NCBI GenBank assembly: GCA_014529385.2
Contig: CM043969.1
Span: 67,671,676-67,735,675 of the forward strand
Source of the DNA: Adiantum capillus-veneris
Lineage: Eukaryota > Streptophyta > Polypodiopsida > Polypodiales > Pteridaceae
Direction: 5' to 3'
DNA: 64,000 nucleotides
The notes under the pieces are model-generated. The model saw nothing but the letters and a program-made list of their open reading frames with translations. It was not told the DNA's origin and did not search any database. A program made the position numbers and the translations under genes. This document shows positions 10,190-20,762 of this stretch, piece by piece; within the stretch, counting starts at the first letter, position 1, and every line of letters starts with the position of its first letter.

Positions 10190-11454
10190 CGATTTGTGAG
10201 AACTTTTCTATGAAGCATCTATAATATGCACACATACCTATGAAGCTTCTTAGTTCATGTAATTCCTTGGATTAGGCCATCCTTCTATTACTTCTAGCTT
10301 TGATGGATCCATTTGGATGCCATCTTAAGAGATAATGTGACCTAAATACTGAATCCCTTGTAAGAAAACTCACATTTTTTCCGATTAATATAGAGTTTAT
10401 TCTCTCATAAGACTTGAAATATTACCTGGAGATGTTGCTTGTGTTTGTCTAGTGAATTAGAGTAGATGATTATATAATCAAAGAACACTCCAGTAAAGGT
10501 TCAGTGAGGCCTGAATAGCTTCTCCATCAAGCAGTTAAATGTGGTTGGTGCATTAGTCAAGCCAAAAGGCATGACAATGTATTCGTAAAGACCAAACATA
10601 GTGCAAAATGCGGTCTTTACAATGTCTTGATGAACTATCCTTATTTGATGGTAGCCACTTTATAGGTCAATCCTACTAAAGTAGGTCAACCCTTGCAATT
10701 TTTCAAATAGGTCTTCTACCCGTGGAATGGGAAACCTATTCTTGATAGTGATCCTATTTAGTGCTCTATAGTTGACACACATACGATATGTGCCATCTTT
10801 CTTTTGCACTAATAACACGGGTGAACAAAATGGAGATGAGCTAGGCCTAACCATGCCCTTCTCAACTAACGCATGCACTTGCCGCATAATCTCCTCTTGT
10901 TGAGCTTGAGAAACTCTATAAGGAGGTTTATTAGGCGGTGGACTTCCTGGAAGAAGTTCAATTGCATGGTCATCATTGCCTTGTTTAGGAGGTAGTTCAC
11001 AGGGGATGTCGTCAATAGAAACATCTTGAAATCCCTTCAGAAAATTGGATAACTCTAATTCCTTGTGATTGTTTATATTTTCTTTTGCTAAAGCATTAGG
11101 TTCATTTTGAGAATCTTTAAGAAAAATCATGTACATGGAAATAGAGCTCTTTATTGATTTATTGAAAGCTTGCGTATATACAATGGGTATGGTGTTACCC
11201 AACTCTTTGGCATCTATGTACATATCTTTTTCCCTGAACCTAAAGTAGATTTGCCTTTCAGGGAATTTAACATTGGCAGTCATGCAATCAAACCATGGTG
11301 TCCCTAGGATTACATCCTCGTGCTTGAGAGGAGAGATAAAGAAGTCCTCTTTGTCCACATAGCTTTGAACATGGAGCCTCAATTTCCCAATTAAGGGAGT
11401 GACTGAAGCTTCTTGCCCCTTGAAAGCTCCATCGGCGGGTAGGACATCTCCCAT
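10190..11454 (-). pseudogene. Ty3 protease and reverse transcriptase
   Basis: ORF 10660-11454 begins in the protease C-terminal half (HEDVILGTPWFDCMTANVKF). It continues through the RT entry segment (ELPPKQGNDDHAIELLPGS) and the fingers (VQKKDGTYRMCVNYRALNR) to YFSRIDL with the first catalytic Asp. Below 10660 the RT continues with stops: [15 protein letters not shown], then FFDY at about 10463-10475, where the Y-x-DD motif has lost its second Asp, and a connection segment near 10200. The protease active-site triad lies upstream in a disrupted stretch (11460-11560). Confidence 0.85.
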
Positions 11455-11585
11455 CTCATAGGCTTGGATCCCTAGCTTGGTGGCAACTCTATGGATATGA
11501 AATTGTGAGTAGAACCAGGGTCAAAGAGAATAAAATCATCATGTTCTCTTACCTTTTCCCAAGCATGGCATAGAGGAGATCCTTT

Positions 11586-12185
11586 GTGGTGAGCATCCTC
11601 TTCTTGGATTTAAACCAAGGTAGCTCTAGGAGGCTCATTTCGTGTATTCTTGTGGGGGCAATCATGATAGGCATGCCCTTGCTCCCCGCACTTGAAACAG
11701 CGGTTATCTTTACGATAACACTCAAGCTCTTCAGGAGAGAGTTTATTTTTGCCTTTATAAATTCCCTTCTCCTTAGCTTTGTTGTTGTTGGTGTTGCCTA
11801 GACTTTTGGACAGTGTCCTTCCCCTTAGGCTCATTATTACAGTCCTTGTTCTCCGTGGGCTTAATATTTCTCTTAGTCCTTGTTGGAAATTGATTTGTGA
11901 AGCCACCATGGTATGGTGTATGACTGCAAATATGGTGCATGACCTTTGGGAGTTGCCATACTCCATCATATCTTCAGCTAGACCTACACAAAATTGTTGT
12001 TTTTGCTCTCCAAAATTTATCTTTTTGAAGACAATGGCTTTGAGATGTAAGTCCCAAAACTTATCTACATATTTATGAATAGATTCATAGAGAGAGAGCT
12101 TCAGCTTCGCCATTCGGTGAGTACTGTGTCTTTGGCATCGGTGGCCAAAAATTGCTTCATGATGGAAGCTCTTAAAGCTTTCCAT
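11586..12185 (-). pseudogene. Ty3 gag capsid C-terminus and CCHC zinc knuckle
   Basis: The ORF 11610-12185 contains the end of the gag capsid domain (LYESIHKYVDKFWDLHLKA; FCVGLAEDMMEY) and one perfect CCHC knuckle, CFKCGEQGHAYHDC (C-x2-C-x4-H-x4-C). The frame shifts between this ORF and the upstream gag ORF at about 12100-12185. Nucleocapsid binds element RNA for packaging. Confidence 0.85.
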
Positions 12186-13172
12186 GTTTGTAGAGCTTCA
12201 CTGTTTGCCCGTAGGCTAGACCACCATTGCTTGACGGACTTTTGAAAATGCATAGCTACATGGTGTAGCTTAGAGGACTCCGTGAAGCCCTCATCTCCAA
12301 ACGCCGCATCGAATTGTTGAATGAAGGCCAAGACTTTGTCCGTAGCACTAAAGGTGCCATTGTAGGTAAGGAAAGAGATGTTCTTTCCTCCCTCTTTGAA
12401 CTTTTTGAGCTTGGACGACCTCTTCCATGTGGCATAGGATTTCCTATGACCTCTTCTTTTTGGTGATTCAAAAGTTGCACCATCACTTTCTTCAGAAGAG
12501 GAAGAATTTGAGGAGGATGGAGAAGAAGGTGACCTCTTTCTTGCCTTTTTCTTTTGTTCCTCCTTGTCTGCACCATCACTTTCTTCATAAGAGGAAGAGG
12601 TGGAAGAAGATGGAGAAGAGGGTGACCTCTTCTCTGACCTCTTTCTCGCCTTTTTTTTCTCTTGTTTTCTGTCATCCCTCTTTGAATTATGGTGTGGAGA
12701 AGCGTGCGATGCTCTTCTCCGTTTAGGGGGTGTTGGAGAGCGTTTTGCCATCCATCTTCGTGGAGCCATCTCTGCCAAGGTGGCAAGAGACTCACTTCTT
12801 TCTCGTTCGTTCGGTGGCGGCTCTACCATTGAAACTTGAGTTCTCCTTTGGGAAGGAGATGCATCGTCAAGTATAGTAGATTTTTTAGCCCTTCGTACGG
12901 ATCCTCTTCTTCTTCCCTTATCGGAGAGAGGCCTCTTTTGGAAGTCTCACAAGGAGGCTTCCTAGGTACTCTCTCTTCTTGGTGGGGAGTTTGGAGAATC
13001 CCATGAGCATGTGCTACCGTTGCACTTCACTTTGGAGGGATGGATTGCCCATGGCTTGTTGAAGCCTTGAAACAAGGTAGTTAACAAGCATAGGTCCATC
13101 ATTAGTAGCTTGCTCATTAGCAAAATCAAAGCTATCAACATTAATTTCACTCTCTTTACTATTTTCAGCCAT
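12101..13172 (-). pseudogene. Ty3 gag N-terminus with SR-like duplicated segment
   Basis: ORF 12101-12829 holds a capsid-type segment at its C-terminal half (FSATDKVLAFIQQFDAAFGDEG; WWSSLRANSEALQTWKALR). Before it is a basic, Ser-rich stretch in which KKARKRSPSSPSSS-n-SSS-EESDGA occurs twice in tandem (about 12480-12680). A further N-terminal piece (13014-13172), starting at the Met at 13170-13172 with MAENSKESEINVDSFDF, ends in LVSRLQQAMGNPS and is separated by a frameshift around 12960-13015. The start is chosen because it is the first Met after the leader. Confidence 0.7.
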
Positions 13173-13576
13173 TCTAACAACTTTTAAGTGTAACTTTTTT
13201 TTAGGTGTACTTTGGCACTTCAAGCCCTAGTTGCTACTCCTCTTTACCCCTTTATAAAAGCACTTAAGCTCATGTACCCCTAGCTCGAATATCATTAATT
13301 GCAAGGAATAGAAGAGAGGGTCTTTCAACACCAAAACAGTGTAACCGGCTCCTGCCAAGCTTCTAAGATCTCAATAGTGGTTAAGCCGTAGGCAAGCTCC
13401 ATAGGACTCCACATTAAGACCATAGCTCTCGACGGTGATTCCCCGTTATCTGCACAAAGTAGGCTCACTGCAAGGCTGAAAAATCCTTATTCTACTTACT
13501 CAATTGCAATTAATAATACCAACCATTTATAGTTAGCTTGAGGACCTATCTTCTTGAGCAAGAAAGAGAAACCTTG

Positions 13577-13590
13577 TGCTCTGATACCAA
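13577..13590 (-). promoter_or_regulatory. Primer-binding site (initiator tRNA-Met) of second Ty3 element
   Basis: The minus strand reads TGGTATCAGAGCAC, the standard plant LTR-element primer site complementary to initiator tRNA-Met. One base separates it from a CA dinucleotide ending the LTR at 13592. Confidence 0.9.
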
Positions 13591-13591
13591 T

Positions 13592-15132
13592 GTAATTATT
13601 TAATGGTCTAGTAACTTGTGTGTAGCGGAAAATAGCATAGAAACAGTGAGCATTTCATTAGAATAGATTCCTAATGAGCATAGCACGAGTGCTTGGATGG
13701 AGAGAGCAAGAAAAATCATAACACCTAGTTAGATAGGAATGAACAATACTTCAAAAATAGAGAGAAATTAAGCTATTGACAACAGTTGAGGACCGGATTT
13801 ACATGGAGCCGGTCCCCCCTCCAAACGGCTTTGTATTATAGGTTTCCCCCATCAAGGGAGACATTTTACAATACAATACTTTGTGTTCCTTCAATAACTT
13901 GATTGTGCAATGAAGATGGAAGCTTCAAGCACCAAGCTCACACTTATAAAACACAACCTCAATTCCCTCATGGTCTCAGACCCAAGACCTCACACACCTT
14001 TGAAGATGGTGAGAGCTAGCGGGGTATGAGAGTAGATCGATAGGAAGAAGGAGTATTCTTACGAGAAAGAAGTATATCTCCTCACATAATCACTCATAAT
14101 AGCTCAGTAATCAACATGGTAGAGGAGATGAGCATGCATTGGACCTTGGCTCTTGGTTGGATTTGCATCACAAAGCCAAGAGTTGTTGGTGTAGGCCTCC
14201 TTCTCACACGCTTGGAGTAGATGATGAGCTTTCCATTAAAGCTTGAGAAGGAGATAGTCTCCTTTACTCCACACATGAGATTGTGTGAATGTGTGTGTGA
14301 TAATGCCTTGCCAAAATCAGTCCCCCTCTCTCTCTTGGTCGACCCCTCTTGATTTTTACTCATGTTGGCATCCTATTGGACCCTGCAAAGCTTAGCCAAT
14401 GATAATTAAGAAGAATAAGTAATAGCCTTGTGACATGTGGCCCCCTTTCCCCTTTTGTGAGAGCTTTAGGTATTTAATTAATGCAATTAAACTCTCATTG
14501 GACCCCTTAGCCTTTTGACCAATAGGAATCATCCAAGCCATTGGGCTATTGAATGCTCATTGGAGCCCTTGGGAGACTGTCCAATAGTCTTCTAGAGAGC
14601 TTAATTTCTATTGTTTCTTTTATCAAGTGCTTTTAAATGATTTAAACTAAATGTACTCTAGCCTAATTTTCATTGGTCCACGTCTATGGCCATCCAATAG
14701 GATTTGAATGCACCTTGGGGGCAATTGGGCTAGGGAGTTGACATGTGTTCCCTATTCCCTTTGTGTAAAGGGAGCTTGCTTGAGTGTGTGTGTTGTGTTT
14801 CCCTCTCATCCCCTACTAAAAAGGCTTGCCCCCTCCAAGATAGGGATGTGGGAAGACTTTTGAGTCTTTCCACAAGCATCCAATATTTCCTAGGTTTTGA
14901 CCATTGGACATAGCCTTTGAATTTTGGAACCTTAGCATTTTGGAAGTCTTAACGGGCTGAAACTTAGGGTCTTTGAAGCCCATTTGTGCACATTGCTCTT
15001 TTGCAGATGGCCCCCCCTTTGGATCCCTATTTTCCCTCCTTTGGATCCCTACTATGGTTGGTCTGCCAACTTAACCAATATTCTAGCTTTTTCTCCCCTG
15101 GTACTTCCCAATATTAAATGATCAGTTTAACA
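13592..15132 (-). repeat. 5' LTR of second Ty3 element (right edge tentative)
   Basis: The LTR edge at 13592 is set by the CA end next to the primer-binding site. The other edge is tentatively placed at 15132, where the minus strand reads TGTTAAACTGATC. No second LTR copy is in the window, so length (~1.5 kb) and TSD are unverified. The stretch has no recognisable coding content. Confidence 0.5.
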
Positions 15133-15169
15133 TGAGAAAATCATTCAGGAGGATTATATATTAGTTATT

Positions 15170-15368
15170 ATGACACACCTCATAGCCATTGAGGTGCATT
15201 ACCACTTCATAGGAGAAAGGGTCTTGGTAGGCACGACATCCACCTTGAGTATGTGACAATAGATGAACAAGTTGTAGATATCTTCACGAAGGTCTTTGAA
15301 ATAGAGAAGTTGTGATAGTTTTGGATGATTCTTGGTGTACAAGAGATGGCGTTGAGCTTGAGTGGGAG
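15170..15368 (+). pseudogene. Ty1/copia RNase H C-terminus with polypurine tract
   Basis: Plus-strand translation, with stops, gives IEVHYHFIGE, then VDIFTKV and the terminal LGVQEMALSLSGS. These match the last ~65 residues of a copia polyprotein after the RNase H active site. It ends in AGTGGGAG, a polypurine tract, directly before TGTTGAGATG at 15369, the expected start of a 3' LTR. Everything upstream of the last residues is missing. Confidence 0.75.
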
Positions 15369-15600
15369 TGTTGAGATGTAAAGCTTAACATGTGCTACTC
15401 TTAGATGACTATCAACAATAATAATCACATCACCGGTGTGCCTTGGTGTATACAAATATCTTCACCAGTGATACTACAACTAGACTACACCAACTTCGTT
15501 TACCTGATGACAACTTAACTCGCTAGTTCACTCCCTAGCGGCTCACAGTAGACCGTCGTACTAGTTTTCCCTTATGTTGTATTTTTGTGAGGTCCCCAAC
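15369..15600 (+). repeat. Start of copia 3' LTR remnant (end not determined)
   Basis: The TG at 15369 directly after the polypurine tract is the LTR start. No partner LTR is present, so the end is unknown; 15600 is arbitrary. Confidence 0.4.
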
Positions 15601-15787
15601 CCGCCAATACCAAGATCGGGATGGGATCCTTGGCAAGTCTCTAGGCCTAATAAAAATCAGAGTCTCTAAACAAGAAAAATCCAAGGAATAGACCTTTACC
15701 ATTGACAATGGCTTGGGTCTATAGCCCTAGAAGAAGACCTAGTCCTGTCTCGCAGCGGAAACGGGACAACATATTAAAAGTCCAAAA

Positions 15788-16012
15788 CTATTTCGGCCCT
15801 ATAACTTCCACAAGTTGAGCTAAGGTATCCTTAACCAACGCTTTTTCTCCCCTAACAGATGTGAGGGCACAACCGCTGGTGAACTCCTCTTCCAATTGGA
15901 GAAGTTTACTAAATACTTTTAGTTCGTGGGAATGGATAGTTACCTGAATAGTCAGGTCCACCCGTCCACCACGATTGACAACCGTAGTCAATTCCCACTT
16001 ACCACCCCACAC
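15788..16012 (-). CDS. Unrecognised small ORF
   Basis: Open minus-strand frame of 74 residues (N-terminus WGGKWELTTVVNRGGRVDL, ends VEVIGPK). The composition is balanced and not repetitive, unlike most short ORFs nearby, so it may be an exon or element remnant. No family recognised. It lies about 700 bp downstream of another unusual minus-strand ORF (16710-16895) and could belong to the same transcription unit. No convincing splice acceptor is visible directly upstream. Confidence 0.2.
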   Translation of the reverse strand: MWGGKWELTTVVNRGGRVDLTIQVTIHSHELKVFSKLLQLEEEFTSGCALTSVRGEKALVKDTLAQLVEVIGPK

Positions 16013-16709
16013 TCACACATGATTCTTTTGTTTTTTAATTACTATCACATTGTTTTAACATTTAAAATAATGGTTTCTTTTAACTTTCCGTCATGATGAT
16101 TCCTTCAATCAAGTATAAAGACAACATTGGAAAGCATTCTTTTAGCAAACAGACATCTTTAAACTTAAGACAAGGTACTGTCAATCAAAACATTATCCAT
16201 AATAACCATGACCAGTACTCTTCTTGTCTCAAGACTACCTAAGGGTGAAAAAATGACACCCATTCCTTGTTAACAATCCGGGGTGGATAAACCCCCACCC
16301 AAGGTTTAGGGTGCCCATACACTAAACTAGTTGCCCATACAATCGGATGGCTCCCCTATGATAAAAACGATATTCTAACTTATGTAGAAACATCAAGACA
16401 TGACACGGAGTAAAAACTCATCGTTAATGGGGGTAACCCACTTATCCGTTGGTTGGAAAGCCATCATTATTCATCAAAATATACCAAGGAGCCGAAGGTG
16501 TCTTGAGACAAGTTGTCTTAAGGATGATCAATCATATCTTTCCTAATTCAACCAGTCTTAGCCCAAACAATTCTTTCCTAATTACAAACAATGCATATTG
16601 GTTTCTTGGAAGTTACCTTCCGTTTTCGGCCAATTTTCCTTTTCTGATTCTTACTCACTCCTTACGTATGCAATGTTAACTTATAAAATAATTTAAACTA
16701 TCTAAAAAC
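16013..16709. other. No recognisable gene
   Basis: Mixed-composition DNA between two small minus-strand ORFs. A short plus-strand ORF (16449-16679) has no recognisable content. Confidence 0.4.
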
Positions 16710-16895
16710 TTAATTGAATAATGGAAAACCCACCTGGGACTGATCGGCCATCTGCTGCGGCACTGACGCCTGAAGAATCTCCATTATAGACCTACTACAA
16801 GGCCCCGCTTCGTCGTCGTGCGACGCTCTAGTTCGTTTTGGAGCTACGTCCTCATCATCAGATGTAGGATTTTCTCGGGTCCTTTTGGTTTTCAT
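16710..16895 (-). CDS. Unrecognised ORF with basic, NLS-like N-terminus
   Basis: 61 residues beginning MKTKRTRENPTSDDEDVAPK, with a second basic patch (KRTRASHDDE), then SIMEILQASVPQQMADQSQ. The two basic clusters separated by an acidic stretch look like a bipartite nuclear localisation signal. Near the end the DNA reads CCCAG|GTGGGT (about 16730), a plausible 5' splice site, so this may be a first exon. The ATG is preceded by a very AT-rich 2.6-kb stretch and, further up, a TATA-like site at 19651-19660 on the same strand. It could equally be the first residues of an unknown gag. Confidence 0.25.
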   Translation of the reverse strand: MKTKRTRENPTSDDEDVAPKRTRASHDDEAGPCSRSIMEILQASVPQQMADQSQVGFPLFN

Positions 16896-17439
16896 AACTT
16901 CTTATCCTTATAAAAAAGGGCGTCTAATCATTAGGTAAATTATCCTAAAGCTAAACTTAACCTTTGTCTTCAATCGTAACCCAATCAAGGTTAAATTTGT
17001 AGTCTTAATTGGTAAATTCTTGACCCAGTAATTTCTTATTTGCTTATATAGATATGATAACTTTTTCCAAAGATTTCTTAAGGGTTTTCTAAGCTCTCCT
17101 AATTTTTTAATAATTTTTCATATCTTTTTCCTACATTCTGCGTCGAATTTTAAGCTTGGAAACTGCTTAGTTTGAGCTTAATATTTATTCTATTTACTTT
17201 CTCTTGAATATTTCATTTCTTCAACTTTATATCATTGGTTTATACTTACTGTAATTTTCCTAGAAACTTTTGACCGAAAAGTCTATTTATTTTAGTTAAT
17301 CTTTTGCTAAAAATAGAACTTTTGGTCAATTATAATTTTATAAACTAACTAGTTAACTATGATATAATTATCACAAAAAGATAATAATATTTTTGACTTC
17401 TAATAATTATATTTTAATTTTCTAACTTAATTATCTAAT
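16896..17439. other. AT-rich DNA without gene
   Basis: AT-rich sequence between the small ORF and the 150-bp tandem array. Nothing recognisable. Confidence 0.4.
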
Positions 17440-19080
17440 TTCCATCTTTAATTTTTGGCTAAAATTAGTATAATTTGACTTAGATAAATATCTATACTAG
17501 TTTTCTAACCTTAAGATAATTATCATGGCTTCTTTATCATGTAATGTAGCTCTGATAAATAGCATGTAATCATCTAATATGATTTATTAATTTACCCCTT
17601 TAATTTTTAGCTAGAATTAGTACAATTTGACTTAGATAAATATCTATACTACTTTTCAAACCTTAGGATAATTATCGTGGCTTCTTTATTATGTAATCTA
17701 ACTCTGATAAATAGCATGTAATCATCTAACATGATTTACTAATTTCCCCTTTTAATTTTTAGCTAGAATTAGTATAATTTGACTTAGATAAATATCTACA
17801 ATATTTTTCTAACCTTAAGATAATTATCATGGCTTTTCTATCATGTAATATAAATAAATAGCATGTAATCATCTAACATGATTTACTAATTTCCCTCTTT
17901 AATTTTCAGATAGAACTAGTACAATTTGACTTAGATAAATATCTATACTACTTTTCTAACCTTAAGATAATTATCACGGCTTCTTTATTATGTAACCTAG
18001 CTCTGATAAATAGCATGCAATCATCTAACATGATTTATCAATTTTTCCCTTTAATTTTCAACTATAATTAGTATAATTTAACTATCTATGCTATTTTTTT
18101 AACCTTAAAAATCAAGTAATATAAATAAATAGCATGTAATCATCTAACATGATTTACTAATTTCTCTCTTTAATTTTCAGCTAAAATTAGTATATTTTAA
18201 CTAAGATAAATATCCATACACTTTTCTAACGTTAAGATGATTACCACGGCTTGTTTATCCTGTAATATAACTTTAATAAATAGCATGTATTCATCTAACA
18301 TGATTTACTAATTTTTACCTTTAATTTTTAATCAAAATCAGACAACATTGGCTAAGATAATTAGCAAAACTGATTATATGTACCAAAGATAATTATCCTG
18401 ACTTTCTAATTTTGTTTTCCATCTCTAGTAACTACTATGTAATTATATAAATTAATTTACTATTTTTTTTTCTAATTTATAGTCAAAATAAGACAATATT
18501 AGCTAAGATAATTAGCTAAACAATTATTTGTACCTAAGATAATTATCCCGACTTCTCAATATTGTTTTACATCTTTGATAATTACTATGTAATTATATAA
18601 ATTAATTTTAATGTTATTTTACATCTTTGATAATTACTATGTAATTATATAAATTAATTTTCTAATTTCTCTTCTCAATTTATAGTCAAAATCAGACAAT
18701 ATTAGCTAAGGTAGTTAGCTAAACTAATTATTTGTGCATGACCTATTTATCTTGGGTTTCTAAGAGTGATTTTTACCTCTGATAATTACTATATAATCAT
18801 CTAAGCGATTTAGCTAATTTTCCCCTTCAATTATGTAAAAAACAAATAATTTTGGTATAATCAATTAAATAAACTAATTTTTTATACATTACCTAATTAT
18901 TCTAGCTTCCTAACATTGATTTATAGCTCTAATAATTATTGTATAATTATCTAAGTAATTTAGCTAAATTTTTTCTTCAATTTATGCTTAAAAACAAACA
19001 ATTTTAGCTTAAATAACTAGCTAAACTAATTTTCTGTGCATGACCTCATTATCTCGGCTTCCTAAAAGTGTTTTCTAATT
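17440..19080. repeat. AT-rich tandem array, ~150-bp unit, about 11 copies
   Basis: The landmark AATTTGACTTAGATAAATAT and its variants recur near 17472, 17623, 17773, 17923, 18071, 18191, 18341, 18491, 18691, 18845 and 18993. Most intervals are 148-154 bp, with one shortened (120) and one lengthened (200) unit. Other conserved parts are GCATGTAATCATCTAACATG and TTAAGATAATTATC. The first six units are closest to each other; the right-hand units are diverged. The long unit contains a private ~50-bp direct duplication. Confidence 0.9.
18559..18661. repeat. Private ~50-bp duplication inside the array
   Basis: TTTACATCTTTGATAATTAC and the following ~30 bases occur twice in direct succession (from about 18565 and 18618), which explains why this unit is about 50 bp longer than the others. 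Confidence 0.85.
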
Positions 19081-19560
19081 GTGACAATTAACTTAAGAAT
19101 TTTTCAACTAATTAAGTAGGTTTTCCATCAGTTTTTGATTAAAAATAGCTAATTATTAATTACAAGAACTATTCAAAAAATTAAGAGACAATTTTCTTAG
19201 CTTTTTGATGGTCTAATCTAGTTTTGGTAATTATCTTATACTAATCTAAATTTAATTAGTATAATTATATCTAATTAATATAATTATACTAAGTTTAATT
19301 AGTATAATTACCTTTAATTTAAGACCAAAAAGATTAATTTCAGTCCTAATATGGTTAAATAATTAATTAAATTAATATCCATAATATTAATCTAAGTAAT
19401 CAACAGAATATTAAGAATTAAGAGAGTGATTTAGAGTGTAAATAAGTTTAATCTTCTTACTTAATTAAATTAATTAAGAAAATGTATGTAAATTAGCATA
19501 TTTTTGCTAATTAAAAAGAGTGTTAGGCTAATTATCATGGATAATCAGCTAGAGGTTTGC
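19081..19560. other. AT-rich spacer, no gene
   Basis: AT-rich DNA with short repeats of TTTAATTAGTATAATTA around 19245-19315; no coding content. Confidence 0.4.
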
Positions 19561-19583
19561 TCTCTGGTGATTTTTTAGTAGAG

Positions 19584-19606
19584 TTTCTCTCTATGTGAGA
19601 GAGAAA
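19584..19606. repeat. Short hairpin TTTCTCTC/GAGAGAAA
   Basis: Perfect 8-bp arms (19584-19591 and 19599-19606) with a 7-base loop. On the minus strand it lies about 45-75 bases downstream of a TATA-like site, where a transcript leader would be. Confidence 0.7.
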
Positions 19607-19650
19607 TGGCCAAGACTTCGAGTCTGAGTTTTTTTGTGAAGAGGGGGGAC

Positions 19651-19660
19651 CTATTTATAG
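19651..19660 (-). promoter_or_regulatory. TATA-box-like site with upstream telo-box-like motif
   Basis: The minus strand reads CTATAAATAG, a strong plant TATA consensus, preceded by GAACCCTAAAAAC (close to the plant telo-box AAACCCTAA). About 30 bases downstream is an A/C-rich, possible start region. It would drive transcription towards the tandem array and the 16710-16895 ORF, so it could be an LTR or gene promoter. No LTR partner was found. Confidence 0.4.
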
Positions 19661-20117
19661 GTTTTTAGGGTTCATAGGCTGCTTCCAGCAGTTACTTGAA
19701 CTTCAAGGTAGCCCCCAGCCTTCCCCTAGCACCACCTGCTGCTAAAACTGGCTTGGGCAGGTTCATGAATGCTCCACAGAGCCCTTAGATGCATCACATT
19801 GATTTTTTGCTATTATCTGACGCTTTTTGTGTGATTAATTTTGAAAACATCTGTGAATATCTAGGGATTTTATGATAAAAGTCTTTTACAATAATGATTA
19901 CCAAAACCTTATAATTTATTTAATTAATTTAATCAACATTGTAAACTTCCAGGGGCCATAAATCTGTCAATTTTTATCGGAATTCAGTTATGAAAATTTC
20001 TAACCATAGTAAAGTCATGATTACGGTTCCAAAAATACCAATATTTGCCATGGTTGGACAATTCTACATTGCTTTCTTACTAAATGTATCAATTTGATTA
20101 AGCTTTACACAATCTTT

Positions 20118-20141
20118 AAGGTTTCAGAAACTGGAAACCTT
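20118..20141. repeat. Inverted repeat AAGGTTTC/GAAACCTT
   Basis: Perfect 8-bp arms around an 8-base loop. On the minus strand the sequence at 20144 begins TGTAAGGTTTCC, which could be an LTR edge, but this is unproven. Confidence 0.6.
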
Positions 20142-20221
20142 ACAATTTTAAAAAAAATTGCATTGTAAACTTCTTATCTTGAGTTAGTTAAAAAGAAGAA
20201 GAAGAAGTAGGTTTAGCCTCC

Positions 20222-20279
20222 ATATGTGTGTGTATGTGTGTGTGTGCACGCGCGCGCAGCACATGCACGCGTGCACACT
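20222..20279. repeat. Alternating purine-pyrimidine (TG/CG) tract
   Basis: TGTGTGTGTATGTGTGTGTG followed by CACGCGCGCGCAG and CACGCGTGCACA: a continuous alternating purine-pyrimidine run of the type able to form Z-DNA. Confidence 0.8.
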
Positions 20280-20701
20280 TGCAAGAGATCAAGGTCTCTC
20301 CCTCTCCATCTCTTTACAATATCCTGATACATTAGGATATGACATGTATTGATTAGTATAGTGGTATGAGACACTAAAAAGTGCTATATGCGAATGATTC
20401 TAGACAAGTTTTGATATGTAGGATAATAACATAACAACTGAGGGCAGTTGTTTTCTTAATGGAGAGCTATGTAATGATATTTATTTATGATGCATTAACA
20501 CGTTATTCGTATGGATGATAGGTGGAAAGCAACCTAAGCCATTGGATTAACTCTCAGAATCTAGCGATGGATATCAGATGCTTGAGGATAAACTCTCTCT
20601 CTATTCTTGTAACACTACTAGAATTCTATAAATAGCATCATATGGGTTCATTGAGGGACCCATGGGGGGCGGGGAGTAGCCTTTGCCCCCCTTTGATGTT
20701 G

Positions 20702-20704
<3 letters not shown>

Positions 20705-20755
<51 letters not shown>
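20705..20755. repeat. (CT)n microsatellite
   Basis: About 25 uninterrupted CT units. Confidence 0.98.

Positions 20756-20762
<7 letters not shown>

Larger units (their letters stand above)
10190..13591 (-). mobile_element. Second Ty3/gypsy relic (gag-protease-RT)
   Basis: Minus-strand order is tRNA-Met primer site (13577-13590), gag, zinc knuckle, protease, RT. Everything after the RT connection region is missing: RNase H, integrase and 3' LTR are not found between 10190 and the neighbouring element. It is therefore a 3'-truncated copy sitting next to the first Ty3 relic in the same orientation. Its 5' LTR starts at 13592. Confidence 0.85.

Noticed and set aside
12256-12795. 179-residue minus-strand ORF overlapping the gag
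   Set aside because: Alternative frame of the SR-like gag N-terminus; the gag frame has the capsid features.
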